Below, one piece after another: positions 22,774 to 32,550 of a stretch of 64,000 nucleotides of DNA. The notes beneath the pieces are model-generated. The model did no database searches, was not told the origin of the DNA, and saw only the letters and a program-made list of their open reading frames with translations. The translations under genes and the position numbers were made by a program. Source of the stretch: Mesostigma viride (Eukaryota > Streptophyta > Mesostigmatophyceae > Mesostigmatales > Mesostigmataceae); NCBI GenBank assembly GCA_009746045.1, contig RPFO01000072.1:5439507-5503506 (forward strand). Reading direction: 5' to 3'. Position 1 is the stretch's first letter. Every line of letters starts with the position of its first letter.

Positions 22774-23987
22774 TTACAGCTGGACGACGGCCTGGCGACC
22801 CGCGCCGATGTCCATGCGTGACTCGGACTCGGCGAAGATGTACAAGACGAGGTCCGTGCCGCCTGTCTTGGAGACGCGGAGAGTGACGACGCTGGCCGTG
22901 CCCCTCAAGTCGAGACCTGACTGCCACCCTCTCCAGCGGATGGCATGTTAAGGTGTGCTGCCATAGTGAAATATCGCGTGGGCCAATATGCCTCAGTCAC
23001 GGTAATGGAGGCTGGAGCCCCAATGTTCCCTTGGTCGCCAAAAGTCGAGAGCAGATTCACCCATGCCTCTGTAGGACCCATAGAGTACGCTGGGGTCTGG
23101 TAATTCCCGTTGATGTCAAATTGGAAGCCAGTGAGCGTGTCGCCAGTATGGAAGAACATAGTATTACCAGCACCGTTCGCAACGTCAGCGGCAGCAGAAA
23201 CTTGGACTGCCAAAAGCTTCGAGGCGCTCATGGAAGATAAGCTCGCCTTCATTGAGTATGCGTTACTCGTACCAAGCGACTGCTTTGTTGAAGTCCAAGT
23301 ATTCCACGTGTATGGGATAGTCCCACCTTGTGCCAGCCGACTAGACAGGACCTGGCCGATGACATCTTCTTGAAATCGGTACACTTCGATGGACCAATAG
23401 ATATCCTTGAGAGTATACGATAGGCCAGCCCCTGCTGCACTAGGGATGAGAACACCGGCATCCATCAGTGTCACCCTGACCTCGATTGGTGGCATGAGAG
23501 ACATGTCCACAATCCTTGGATTGCCGCTAAGAAACCCGATAAAATGATCAATGCACCCTGGTTTAGCGTCGGCTTCCGCAATATTCGCCACAGGGGCCGC
23601 GACGGCATTGTCAGCCCATCCAGCAGGCCTCTGAGATTGGTTGTAGCTCGACCCTCCATGAGACGCGAGCAGAGTATGGTACAACTGGCTATAATCGTTG
23701 ATGTTGTCAACTTGCTGTCCTCCAACCAAGACTTCTAGTCGCTTGATTAGAGACGAGGTGTGTGACGGAAATGTCGCATATCCAGCGGTAGTAGCCGTCC
23801 ATCCCTTGAAGTTCATGCAGATGGTGTGCAAGTCGCAAAAACCGGACGTAGGCAGGCGCACGCTGATAGTCGACCCGTGACGCACGTCAGTGGCCGCGGA
23901 GGTAGTGGAGAGCTGCACCCTTTGGGTCATGTGCTGCCCGAGGGACTTGATGACGTGCTGCATTGAGCGGGGGATAGCGCGATCCAT
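22774..23987 (-). pseudogene. PLV major capsid protein gene region
   Basis: This region codes for a PLV/virophage-type major capsid protein: beta-rich throughout, with the characteristic N-terminal DLHTICMNFKGW and LIKRLEVLVGGQQVDNIND segments and a middle part (KDIYWSIEVYRFQED). In this group the protein forms the trimeric double jelly-roll capsomers of the shell. It is flanked by other virion genes on the same strand, with the penton gene upstream. An AATCTAAG word lies about 25 bases before the start. The gene as it stands looks broken about once. The family assignment rests on pattern and context. Confidence 0.8.
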
Positions 23988-24015
23988 CGATGTATACCCA
24001 TGTGCTTAGATTATT

Positions 24016-24303
24016 TTACCGTAAGATCTCTCCTAGTAATGGGTTGTCTTGTCGGTGAGCCTCGACCCTCTTGTCAAAGCTCGAGAGTGCCTTCAACCCA
24101 GCGTCCGCGAACCCCGCGATGTTGCTGAGCACCGGCGTGTTCCTCACGATTTCTCCTGGCACCCCTCCAAAAACGGCGTCCGCGGTCTTCAACAAAGCCT
24201 GTGCCGTGCGCGCGCCATGGCCGACCTTTCGAATAGCATCCCCCGCAGCATGGCCGACTTTACGAACGACAGAGGCGACCTTTCCGAAGACTCGATCAAA
24301 CAT
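24016..24303 (-). CDS. PLV small amphipathic protein, 95 aa
   Basis: Starts at 24303 (MFDRVFGKVASVVRKVGHAA). The first 55 residues form a basic amphipathic, Gly/Ala-rich helix-like series (VRKVGHAAGDAIRKVGHGA), followed by a hydrophobic segment and a charged tail. Small basic amphipathic proteins encoded between capsid and penton genes are common in related viruses, where they act like adenoviral core or membrane-active proteins. That role is inferred from position and composition. Confidence 0.6.
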   Translation of the reverse strand: MFDRVFGKVASVVRKVGHAAGDAIRKVGHGARTAQALLKTADAVFGGVPGEIVRNTPVLSNIAGFADAGLKALSSFDKRVEAHRQDNPLLGEILR

Positions 24304-24304
24304 T

Positions 24305-25144
24305 TCAACTTTGATATGGTATAGGCTGAGAAAATTTGTCGTCTGGGTCCTTGAGCGCGACGTACTTCAAGACCCGCGATATCTTGCGGGCCTCTGAGCC
24401 GATCACTTTCTGCGGCGAGATGCGGAAGGCTAGCTGAGCAACCCAGTCGGTGTACACGTCTATCGGCTGGTCATCCTCGTCCAACAACCGCAACGAGATG
24501 GAAGTTGGCGACTCTCTCAAATGCTGCCACAGAGGCTGGTACGACATCCACACTATGGGCTCCAGGTACTGCGACATCACTGGCAGGACGGCAAGGAGCC
24601 CGCCATACTGGGCGCCCTGGGGGGAAGATACCACATTCCCGCGGACTAGGTCGGTGTACACGAACACGGAGCTCAACCGACCGTTTGTGGCAGGTCTGTT
24701 CGAAGTGAGAGACGTCGTGGATTGGTATGCTAGTGGGAGAAGGCCGAGTACCCTTCCTGCGTATTCAGAGACCTGGATGGAAAACGCATTGGGAGATGAA
24801 AAAGTGTACTTGCTCTTCGCGCGATCGTATGTCACCGTCATCCCAGGGTCGTGCACTCGTAGTGCGTTCTCAATGTTGGCCCTGTTCTCCAAACACGTGT
24901 ATGAGCCGTGGGGGAGAAATATCTCATGGGTGTCTGATGTTACTTGTGTGGTGAAAAGGAACTTGTTATTTCTCGAAGTGATGTGCGCTTGCTCGTATGG
25001 GACTGAGAGTAACTCGAGACCCACGTCGTGGAAGTCGTCCAAAAGGCCCATGGGGATGTCCCACGTGGGAGCAGCCAAGTCACCCCTCGCCCTGTCAGCA
25101 GTTCTAAGGGTCAAAAGGATCGTCTCTTGAACATGGTCTTTCAT
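24305..25144 (-). CDS. PLV penton (minor capsid) protein, 279 aa
   Basis: Starts at 25144 (MKDHVQETILLTL). The beta-rich pattern with SVFVYTDLVRGNVVSSPQG, the following LLAVLPVMS strand and the late SISLRLLDEDDQPIDVYTDW stretch is typical of the single jelly-roll penton proteins of virophages and PLVs, which close the fivefold vertices of the capsid. Length is within the usual 250-350 residue range. It overlaps or abuts its neighbours closely, as expected in a compact virion cluster, and lies immediately upstream of the small amphipathic gene and the major capsid gene. Confidence 0.75.
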   Translation of the reverse strand: MKDHVQETILLTLRTADRARGDLAAPTWDIPMGLLDDFHDVGLELLSVPYEQAHITSRNNKFLFTTQVTSDTHEIFLPHGSYTCLENRANIENALRVHDPGMTVTYDRAKSKYTFSSPNAFSIQVSEYAGRVLGLLPLAYQSTTSLTSNRPATNGRLSSVFVYTDLVRGNVVSSPQGAQYGGLLAVLPVMSQYLEPIVWMSYQPLWQHLRESPTSISLRLLDEDDQPIDVYTDWVAQLAFRISPQKVIGSEARKISRVLKYVALKDPDDKFSQPIPYQS

Positions 25145-25148
25145 ACGC

Positions 25149-25379
25149 TTAGCTCTCTACCATCAACTCCGATTTGATTTCGGGTCTATTCAGAACTACC
25201 ACTTCGCCCTCTTTTGCGTCCTTGAAAGCGCGTTTGAGAGCGCGCTTTCCTTTCCCAGTCATAGGTTTCTTTCTACAATACAAAAACGCGGCCTCGATGA
25301 ACTCTCGTGGCATGCTAGGGTACAGTACCATCCACTGAGAAATCTCGATCAGGTCAGACTCTGTGAAAATTGGATCCAT
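25149..25379 (-). CDS. PLV small protein, 76 aa, unknown
   Basis: Starts at 25379 (MDPIFTESDLIEISQWM) and ends four bases before the penton start, so the two are probably transcribed together. The second half is strongly basic (GKGKRALKRAFKDAK). An AAAAAATATCTG word lies about 20 bases upstream. No family recognised. Confidence 0.55.
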   Translation of the reverse strand: MDPIFTESDLIEISQWMVLYPSMPREFIEAAFLYCRKKPMTGKGKRALKRAFKDAKEGEVVVLNRPEIKSELMVES

Positions 25380-25408
25380 TGCGTAATATTATCACACACA
25401 GATATTTT

Positions 25409-26152
25409 TTAGGCACGGATACCCGTAGCCATTCCCAAGGCAGCTAACCTGGCTGCTCTCATCCTCTCTCTTCCACCCGAGCCAACTACCACTGGCTCAC
25501 CGCCCACCGTCCTGCCTTGGGGCCTTTTATGAATTCTGTTGATATGAGTCGTCCTTCCGCCTTGGCTTTTAAAGTCCCTCGTGCATCCAGGCTCGGTGCA
25601 CGGAAACCGGGCAGGTCCGGTTCCGGTATCTGATGTCAAAGGTGGCGCTGGCTCTCTAGGCACCGCGGTCTCACCGAAGACAAACATGGGATCCGTTCCC
25701 ATTTCCGCCGTCTCCTTCCTCCCACTCGCACCACCTCGGTATATCTTCAACCTTCTACCGACCCTGAGACCTGTTGCTCTAGCGGGAGCTGCCGGTGGCG
25801 CCACTACAACCGGCTCATCGGATGTTGTAGCAGCTGCCGTCGTCGCGCCGCCAGCCGCGGTTGCTGGTGTGGCGACGCTTACGCCACCTCCTAATGAGTT
25901 GTCGATTGGCATCATCGGGACGCGAACCGGTTGCGCGACGTTGGACAGGGCCGCCAACAGAATCGCGTCTCTGAACCCGCGAGCTTCCGCTACTTTCCCC
26001 TTGGCAGCGGGAGCTCTGTGTGGTCGCGAGTTGATTACGATCGTGTTCTTGACGGAATTGGAGGACCTAGAGGAGACTCTTGTGGACGTCGTAGTGGTAG
26101 GCGCGCGTTTTCGTCCTGAGCGTCGGCCGCGTTTCGTTTTCCTTGGTGGCAT
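25409..26152 (-). CDS. PLV basic protein with C2H2-type zinc finger, 247 aa
   Basis: Starts at 26152 (MPPRKTKRGRRSGRKRAP) with a very basic, nuclear-signal-like head. An Ala/Thr/Pro-rich linker leads to one finger at about residues 183-208 (C-x4-C-x12-H-x4-H within FPCTEPGCTRDF - RTTHINRIHK) and an Arg-rich tail. It could be a DNA-binding core protein or a transcription factor. A TAAAAATCTCTC word precedes the start. It stands between the fibre-like gene and the small gene upstream of the penton. Confidence 0.65.
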   Translation of the reverse strand: MPPRKTKRGRRSGRKRAPTTTTSTRVSSRSSNSVKNTIVINSRPHRAPAAKGKVAEARGFRDAILLAALSNVAQPVRVPMMPIDNSLGGGVSVATPATAAGGATTAAATTSDEPVVVAPPAAPARATGLRVGRRLKIYRGGASGRKETAEMGTDPMFVFGETAVPREPAPPLTSDTGTGPARFPCTEPGCTRDFKSQGGRTTHINRIHKRPQGRTVGGEPVVVGSGGRERMRAARLAALGMATGIRA

Positions 26153-26292
26153 GTTTACTTATGCGAGAGATTTTTATGCGCTCGTCCACGTGATCGTCTT
26201 CGACACAGCCGTTGCGGCGGTCCCAGCTCGGGATTTGCAGAAGTTGTTGGATAGGGTGATAGGGGCAGAGTAGCCTGTTGGTGGGATCCGGT

Positions 26293-29200
26293 TTAAATGT
26301 AGCAGGATTTGGAACTTGCCATCATCTTCTGTGTACCCGGGACGACGGACCAATAAGGCGCGAATATCAGGAATGGGAGCCCGGTTCCCACTGCTTTTGC
26401 CTTCATTCGATAAGGGTTAGAGAGGTCGAGGATGGTTGGTAAGGCACCCGTGAAATTGACGCGAAGGTACACGTGCTCCAAGGACGTTGGCAAAGTGAGC
26501 TCGCTTTGGTTGGCTGGGTCGTGGAATGACAGCGTGGCCGTGGGGGTACCGTGCCATAGCTGAGGGATGAAGTAGTCGTACACAGGAGGCCGCAGACCGG
26601 GGATGGTGTGGGATATCCTCCGCGTCTCGTTGATGTCAGTGAACTGGGCGACGTCTAACCCATGAGTTGTGCCTATTAGCACCAATGCGTTGTCATAATA
26701 CCCACACACGCTCGTATCGAGGACAAGAGCACCGGGTCCAGAAAGGGTGGGACTGAGCACAGTGGCAAATGTGACCGTTGCAAGGTGAGTGAGCCCACCA
26801 ACGACTGGTACAAACGTGTTTGCGAGGGTGGACGTGATGGTTACCGTGTTTGTCCCTGGGGTGAAGACATTTGTACCCCCTGCCCACTCCGCTCCAAAGA
26901 CACATGTAACCTGCCCGGCAACATTGCTCACTTTTGTCGGGTCGAACCCCATGACAACGCTGAACTTCTTAATGGCTTGACGGGCTGGAAGTACTCCATA
27001 GAGTTGGACAGGGTACGTCACGAGTTGCGCCTCATAAGACGTTGTTGGGCACTTGACCACTGTGTGAATCATGCTTTCATCCGTCAATGTGAGCTCCTTG
27101 AACCATAGATTGGTAGCTCCAGGCACTGGCTTTGTTACGGAATACTTGCCGAAGATGGAACAGTTCTGCCCCGCGGTGCCCCGGTGTCGTAGTTGGATCA
27201 CATCTCCTCCCTTTGTACAGGTCCCGGAGGGGTTATTCGTGAAGATGGAATCTAGCTCAACAGCCGTGAGATCGTCTTCGATGTTCGCTATTTCAATGGC
27301 GTGGTATTCTCCTGACAGGTGCATAACTGGCCGTAGGGGCATTGGCACGTATGGATCAATGATATCTGTTGGCGTGGATGTGAAAATCCCGGCGCTGTTT
27401 GAGATTTTTGTCATCTGACTCATCCTAGTTGGGAGTGTCTTGGCTATATACCTCTCGACTATTCCGTCAGACCGTCGTCGAAACGCAACCCAGTAACTCA
27501 ACTGCTGCCTCCACGAGCTATTGAGTGTGTATCGCACTCTTGCCTTGAGGTTGTCATACAGGTCGAGAGCATAGTCGGAGTGGTGAAGGTTGACCCCAAG
27601 CATGGCCCAATGGGTCGTTTGAGCGTTTCTCCAATTTGAGTGTCCGTCCGTAACGGCCGGATGATACTTTCCAGATAAACTCATCGTGTTCTCAGCAAAT
27701 GACACAAAAGCGTCATTGCTTCCAAGATACATGCGAAAACACATGCAGAACGGACCGTCTATTAACTCGTTTGCAAAAACGACACACTTTGATGGAGCCG
27801 GCGTGGCTGTTTTTATCAAATAAAAGCTCGTGGGGTCATTCGGTTCAAAGTAGTACTTCGATGACTCTGCCTGAGAAGTCGTGAAGATATTACGAGAAAG
27901 GACGTCTAAACTGCGAAGGGTGTCATGAGTCCCTTCTACTGTCGCGTTCTCCCCAGAGAGGTTGGGGTAGTCTCTTGGGCATGTGAAGCTGTAATAAATG
28001 TCCGTATTAGCGCTTTCGTGGTCGGTTGGTGTGTACGTGAAATAGTTAATCCCTGACAAGGTTGCCTTGACACCCCCCTCTATATGCAAGTTGAAACTGA
28101 CTGGGTTTTCGAGGTTCATCCCCCACCCAACGACAGGGTCCGCCAGTGCTGTAATTGCTATCCTCATTGGATTCGCGTATGATACAAACTTGCTCTTTGA
28201 TCGTATCCCACTAGAGGTTGTAGAAAGTTTCGAGACACCTACCATGACCCCCGCCTTCCTAGTCGTAAACGAGGTAATGGTAGAGTCATCGAAGAGGTCT
28301 AGCTCGTAACTCAGCCATTTTCCCGTGTCGGTACTTGTCAAGTTGGTAACTAGAGCATCCTCACCACGCAGTCCTCCGTTCACAGATAGCGTGAACCCGC
28401 CAATCGTCGGAGAGGCCTCCGTGAGTCGAACGTTGTTGATGTACCATCGCAAAGGGAGTTTTCTCAGGTAGGCGCTAGGGACGCAATCTTTGATGCCTTG
28501 TACTATCGAAAGCCCTGGGATGCATTCATACGTCTGAAAAGGGTAGGTGACTACTAGCCAAGTGACAGCGTTCAATTCATCGATCCTGCCAATTCTCCAG
28601 CTAGAGAGTTTTGCATAGGATCGGGTTATTGTGAAAGAACGCCCGGTTAGCGCGGCAGGGCGGTTGTGGTCTCTCATGGTGGAAAACGAGATTTGCTCGA
28701 CTAGCAAAGGGCTACCCGAAAATCGCGTCCCGCCATATCCAAAATACAGGTCCTTGAAATACGGGTATCCGACATCTGGGTTAACCAAGTTGTTCCCCGC
28801 TGCATAAAATGAGGACTGGTAGTCTCTCGCGACAAAATCGCAAATTCCGCTTACTTCTCCGCTGTTGACGATATATGGCAACTCAACACGCACGTCTTGG
28901 TCATTGATGACGCTAAAGGCATTGTCATGAGAAGCCGTCGTTCCATCTTCATAATGCATGACAAATGGCGCGTTTGGATTTGTCAGAGTAGTATAGCCGA
29001 TACCCAAGTTGTCGAACAGAAAGTCTAGCTGTGTGCGGGTCGGTATTCGATGGCCTGGGTCTTGGAGCGTATCAGCGTCAAAATGGAATGACATGACCCC
29101 ATTGCTCGGTGTCTCGATGTCTATGAAGCTGCTTTTTACGTACATGTTTTCGAATATGGCTTGGTCTTTAAACCACGATTTCCCATCCACTACCAGCTTA

Positions 29201-29451
29201 AAAAATGACTCGATAGGGTCCGCGGCCGTCTCCTCGTCGTAATCATCGCCTAAACGCAAACTTGTTGGCTCACTTGGGTAACACACCCGCACGCCATCAA
29301 CAATCGTATGCAAGTCAAATGGATGAACCTGGGATAATTGCAACGCTACAATGTCCTGTTCAACGCTTGCGATTCGCGCGTCTGTTTCTTGGTCGACCGT
29401 CAAGCCGGTTGCGAGGTTTATGGGCCGGTTGAGAGTCGAAATCACTACCAT
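26293..29451 (-). CDS. PLV giant fibre-like protein, 1052 aa
   Basis: This single open frame from 29451 (MVVISTLNRPINLATGLT) to 26293 is the longest gene of the element. The N-terminus has a short helical, fibre-anchor-like segment (DQETDARIASVEQDIVALQ). The rest is beta-rich with few charged runs. Near residues 850-960 (FSVVMGFDPTKVSNVAGQV to LATVTFATVL) it resembles cohesin-like or Ig-like beta-sandwich domains of surface proteins. No enzyme motif seen. It is divergent from the plus-strand genes across a 24 bp gap. A virion fibre or spike is inferred from size, composition and position. Confidence 0.65.
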   Translation of the reverse strand: MVVISTLNRPINLATGLTVDQETDARIASVEQDIVALQLSQVHPFDLHTIVDGVRVCYPSEPTSLRLGDDYDEETAADPIESFFKLVVDGKSWFKDQAIFENMYVKSSFIDIETPSNGVMSFHFDADTLQDPGHRIPTRTQLDFLFDNLGIGYTTLTNPNAPFVMHYEDGTTASHDNAFSVINDQDVRVELPYIVNSGEVSGICDFVARDYQSSFYAAGNNLVNPDVGYPYFKDLYFGYGGTRFSGSPLLVEQISFSTMRDHNRPAALTGRSFTITRSYAKLSSWRIGRIDELNAVTWLVVTYPFQTYECIPGLSIVQGIKDCVPSAYLRKLPLRWYINNVRLTEASPTIGGFTLSVNGGLRGEDALVTNLTSTDTGKWLSYELDLFDDSTITSFTTRKAGVMVGVSKLSTTSSGIRSKSKFVSYANPMRIAITALADPVVGWGMNLENPVSFNLHIEGGVKATLSGINYFTYTPTDHESANTDIYYSFTCPRDYPNLSGENATVEGTHDTLRSLDVLSRNIFTTSQAESSKYYFEPNDPTSFYLIKTATPAPSKCVVFANELIDGPFCMCFRMYLGSNDAFVSFAENTMSLSGKYHPAVTDGHSNWRNAQTTHWAMLGVNLHHSDYALDLYDNLKARVRYTLNSSWRQQLSYWVAFRRRSDGIVERYIAKTLPTRMSQMTKISNSAGIFTSTPTDIIDPYVPMPLRPVMHLSGEYHAIEIANIEDDLTAVELDSIFTNNPSGTCTKGGDVIQLRHRGTAGQNCSIFGKYSVTKPVPGATNLWFKELTLTDESMIHTVVKCPTTSYEAQLVTYPVQLYGVLPARQAIKKFSVVMGFDPTKVSNVAGQVTCVFGAEWAGGTNVFTPGTNTVTITSTLANTFVPVVGGLTHLATVTFATVLSPTLSGPGALVLDTSVCGYYDNALVLIGTTHGLDVAQFTDINETRRISHTIPGLRPPVYDYFIPQLWHGTPTATLSFHDPANQSELTLPTSLEHVYLRVNFTGALPTILDLSNPYRMKAKAVGTGLPFLIFAPYWSVVPGTQKMMASSKSCYI

Positions 29452-29475
29452 TTATTATCTGCCTAGAATATAAAC
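29452..29475. promoter_or_regulatory. Compact divergent promoter region of the PLV
   Basis: Only 24 bases separate the start codons of the minus-strand fibre-like gene and the plus-strand coiled-coil gene. The gap is AT-rich and holds TATTATCTGCC in the plus direction and TATATTCTAGGC in the minus direction, the same AT-run plus TCTN pattern found before other PLV genes. Confidence 0.5.
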
Positions 29476-30003
29476 ATGGCCTCTGAGGCTTCAGAGACCC
29501 CAACGAGCTACCAAGACGAAACCTTCGCCGAGACGCGGGAAGAGCAGGTTGACCTGGTCAAGACAATTCGAAAGGGACAACCGCTGAATGATGAACAGAA
29601 AAAAGCCCTTCGCGACAAAATGAGAGTTTACCAGCAACGCGCAAAAGCCGAGAGGGAGAAGAGACGAAACGAGGAAAAGGAGGCAGAGATAACGAAACGT
29701 AAGGTCCTTGCAAAGGAATTGGAGATTCAGCGGCAAAGGCTAGTCGAACTGGAGCTGCAAGAAGCCCGTAACAAATCGCGCATTGAACGCCTTCTCGCTG
29801 AAGATTCTGTCGCCTCAACCCCCGCCGACACGCCAAAACCAAGACGGGGTCGAAAGCCCAAGGAGACAGAGCCGGACTCTCCGCCACCCCCGATCAAGAC
29901 CCGACAGCTCCCACCTCAACCACCGCCACCTGTCGCGATGACGCCATACGAGATGCGCATGGCCGCCATCCGCGCGTCTCTCCTTGCTAGTCTGGACGAT
30001 TAA
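29476..30003 (+). CDS. PLV charged coiled-coil protein, 175 aa
   Basis: Starts at 29476 (MASEASETPTSYQDETF). Residues about 35-110 are a long charged helix (QQRAKAEREKRRNEEKEAEI) likely to form a coiled coil. Then comes an AT-hook-like PRRGRKPKE and a Pro-rich linker, ending with an amphipathic tail. It lies 12 bases before the ATPase gene and may be co-expressed. Function unknown; DNA binding or scaffolding is possible. Confidence 0.65.
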   Translation: MASEASETPTSYQDETFAETREEQVDLVKTIRKGQPLNDEQKKALRDKMRVYQQRAKAEREKRRNEEKEAEITKRKVLAKELEIQRQRLVELELQEARNKSRIERLLAEDSVASTPADTPKPRRGRKPKETEPDSPPPPIKTRQLPPQPPPPVAMTPYEMRMAAIRASLLASLDD

Positions 30004-30015
30004 AATGTCTTCAGA

Positions 30016-30898
30016 ATGATAATGGCTATCATCGAAGAGCGACGAATTCATTCACTCGAGAACAAAGACATCAAGCAACGATACGCCCCACAGCGTCCTG
30101 CTCCACCGAATATGCCGAGTCTTCATTTCATCGCAAACTTCTGCGGAGCTCGACGGTCTGGGAAAACTACATCGGCAGTCAACATGGCGAAGGCTTACTT
30201 TGCTAACAACTCATTCGACAAGCTGTACCTCATTTCAGGGAGTGCCCACACGGAGCCAAATACAAGGAGCTCCCGGAACCAGCTATGACGATGGAAGTCT
30301 ACTCTAACCTGGCATTCGATGGGATGATAGATCATATCAAGTCTGACCTCCACGAATACGAGAGGTACAAGGACGATCTCAAGGTCTGGGAAACGTTCAA
30401 ACGCGAATACGTGGATGGGAATAAAAACGCAGAACTCATGGACCTCTCCATGTACCTACGCCTTGATGCAATGAACTGGGATAAACCTGCGACAAGGTTC
30501 GAGCACGGTCCTCCTTCGTCGCTCATTCTGATAGACGACATGCAAGGCAGTGCCCTCTATCAGAGCTCTAGCAAAAACGCTGTTGCGGCTTTCGCGTTCA
30601 AACACAGACACTTCCTCACGAGCATGATTTTCCTGACACAGGCGTACACGAGCGGTGGCGTACCACGAGCAGTGCGAGCGAATATATCGTTTCTTGCGCT
30701 GTTCAGAACGAAGGACCATCGAGCCGCGCGACAGATCGCGGAAGAGAGCGCGGGGCTGTGGCGCCGGATGAGTTTCTCGCGCTATGGGACCACGCCGTCA
30801 AGGACGATCCTCACGACTTCTTTGCTGTCGACTTCGACCAGCGCGACCCGAAAAAAATGTTTCGTCGAAACTTCAATACATTTCTCTCGATAAAATAA
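30016..30898 (+). pseudogene. PLV genome-packaging ATPase gene region
   Basis: It codes for an FtsK/HerA-superfamily (A32-like) packaging ATPase. A Walker A loop GARRSGKTTS lies near the N-terminus, a Walker B strand SLILIDDMQ in the middle, and a sensor-like FLTSMIFLTQAY after it. In this virus group the enzyme pumps the genome into preformed capsids. It follows the coiled-coil gene on the same strand. The gene as it stands looks broken about once. Confidence 0.8.
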
Positions 30899-30920
30899 TT
30901 TTCTCTGAACATGATATACT

Positions 30921-31415
30921 ATGGATATTCCGTCCACCAAACGATACGCAGGCGCCGAGAAGGAGTACGTGTTGGACACCCAAGCACTCCTCCGATATTG
31001 TTCGGGTTCTCGACTGGGGCAGAAAACTCTAGAACGTGTCGTCAGGATCCTTCAAGAAGCAGGCCACCACGACACGATTCCGTCCACCTGTCACGACATG
31101 AGCCCCGAAATCCGATTGGCCATCCTCGCCTTGGTGGGCGATCGCAGGCGTCCACGTGGGCGCTCACCCTCCAAAACGGAAAAACGACACGAACCGAAAC
31201 GGCCTCGAGGGCGCCCAAGGATCCACCCCGTAGGGTATAAAAAGCCTCGAGCCAAAAAATTGTCTCATGTTCAGTCATCAGATGACGGTGACCGTAGAGG
31301 AGCGTCGCGAGCAATGGCGACGGGCCCAGGCGAAGAGGCGAGCAATCGCCCGCGACCAGACGAACTGCATCTCGGCGAAAAGCAAGGTCAAGAAGGGCGT
31401 CTGGAATCCCAGTGA
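30921..31415 (+). CDS. PLV AT-hook-like basic protein, 164 aa
   Basis: Starts at 30921 (MDIPSTKRYAGAEKEYVL) after an AATAATTTTCTCTG word. A helical N-terminal half is followed by a basic KRPRGRPRIHP segment that fits an AT-hook, then a low-complexity tail. The tail overlaps the start of the recombinase in another frame, so the last 50 residues may not be selected. Family unknown. Confidence 0.45.
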   Translation: MDIPSTKRYAGAEKEYVLDTQALLRYCSGSRLGQKTLERVVRILQEAGHHDTIPSTCHDMSPEIRLAILALVGDRRRPRGRSPSKTEKRHEPKRPRGRPRIHPVGYKKPRAKKLSHVQSSDDGDRRGASRAMATGPGEEASNRPRPDELHLGEKQGQEGRLESQ

Positions 31416-32550
31416 CCGATGGATCGCAAATAACCCCGAGTGCGCGGAAAAAATCGGCTTGCAGGCGACCTCTCCACCCTCGCCGGAGCCACCGCACCAC
31501 GAGGAACCGCCTGCGCGACCTACTGATGGACGATATTGGACGTTCAACGAGGCCGTCGCCGCAGCGGATTCCCGGCCAGAGCATCACGAGCCTGGCAGGC
31601 CCTCGAGAGAGCGCGGGGCGACGCGCAAAACCGCGAAGGGGTATATCGGCAGGCTGCGAGTTCTCCTTGACAAAATGGGGTGCTCGCAGGACGAATCAGT
31701 CGACTGCCTCGCAGACACCGCCCGTGTCCTGCGCGTCGTCCACGAAACCTCGGAACCCAAACGCAAGCTCGCACACTCGAAAGAGGATGCGTGGAGGGAG
31801 AACGAGAAGAACTTGCTCGGAGTGATAAACGGGGTGAATCGAATGATGCCACCTGAGAAGAGGCTCCCACGCGACGTGACGGACGCGTACGCTGCTCGAG
31901 TCAATGAGCTGAAGGTCGGCGATCTCGACAGGAAATTCGACAGGGCCGAGAGCAAGCCACTGAGGTACACGTACGAGCAGCTCCAGCGGATCGCCGCCGC
32001 CGAGTACAAAAAGGACCCTACGTCTGACGCCGCTTTGATGGGTCTTATTTACCTGTCCGGCGAGAAACTGCCACCGACCAGGTACGACCACGACAAAATG
32101 CGCATCGTCAGTTCTATCAGCGAGCTCGAGCCACACGAGAACGGATACATTCCGAGCGAGCGCCGCATGATAATTCAACGTTTTAAGACGGCAGAGACGT
32201 ACGGCACGTACGACTACCAAATTCCAGACGGGTACAAGAAGCTGATTAACGCGTTGCAGGCTCGAGCTGATCAGAAGTACGTGTTCGAGGACCCAAAAAA
32301 TCCAGGCGAATACATGAAGCACGAGTATTATTCTGCGAAGTACAACCGCATCTACCACGGCATTGATGCAACGAGGCAGGCGTACATCACCCGTTTCTTG
32401 AAGGGCGCTTCGTGGAAAAAGCGAAAATGGGCTGGTGACTTGATGGGGCACGACGTACTTACAGGAGCCGTTTACGAGCGGCAGGCGGGGGACCCCTCTC
32501 CCCAGGGCGGCGAGACTGGCGGACGTCGGCTGAGGCCGAGGAAAAAGTAG
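31267..32550 (+). CDS. PLV tyrosine recombinase (integrase), 427 aa
   Basis: Starts at 31267 after an AAAAAATTGTCTC word. The N-terminal part is basic. A SAM-like helical domain lies at about residues 115-235. The catalytic domain follows: the first Arg in LPPTRYDHDKM, the second conserved block in IDATRQAYITRFLKG, and the closing LMGHD - GAVYERQ with His and the nucleophilic Tyr. This is the integrase type of many PLVs and virophages. It could account for insertion into the (TTAA)n target, although no classical attachment site is evident. The reading frame is whole. Confidence 0.8.
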   Translation: MFSHQMTVTVEERREQWRRAQAKRRAIARDQTNCISAKSKVKKGVWNPSDRWIANNPECAEKIGLQATSPPSPEPPHHEEPPARPTDGRYWTFNEAVAAADSRPEHHEPGRPSRERGATRKTAKGYIGRLRVLLDKMGCSQDESVDCLADTARVLRVVHETSEPKRKLAHSKEDAWRENEKNLLGVINGVNRMMPPEKRLPRDVTDAYAARVNELKVGDLDRKFDRAESKPLRYTYEQLQRIAAAEYKKDPTSDAALMGLIYLSGEKLPPTRYDHDKMRIVSSISELEPHENGYIPSERRMIIQRFKTAETYGTYDYQIPDGYKKLINALQARADQKYVFEDPKNPGEYMKHEYYSAKYNRIYHGIDATRQAYITRFLKGASWKKRKWAGDLMGHDVLTGAVYERQAGDPSPQGGETGGRRLRPRKK

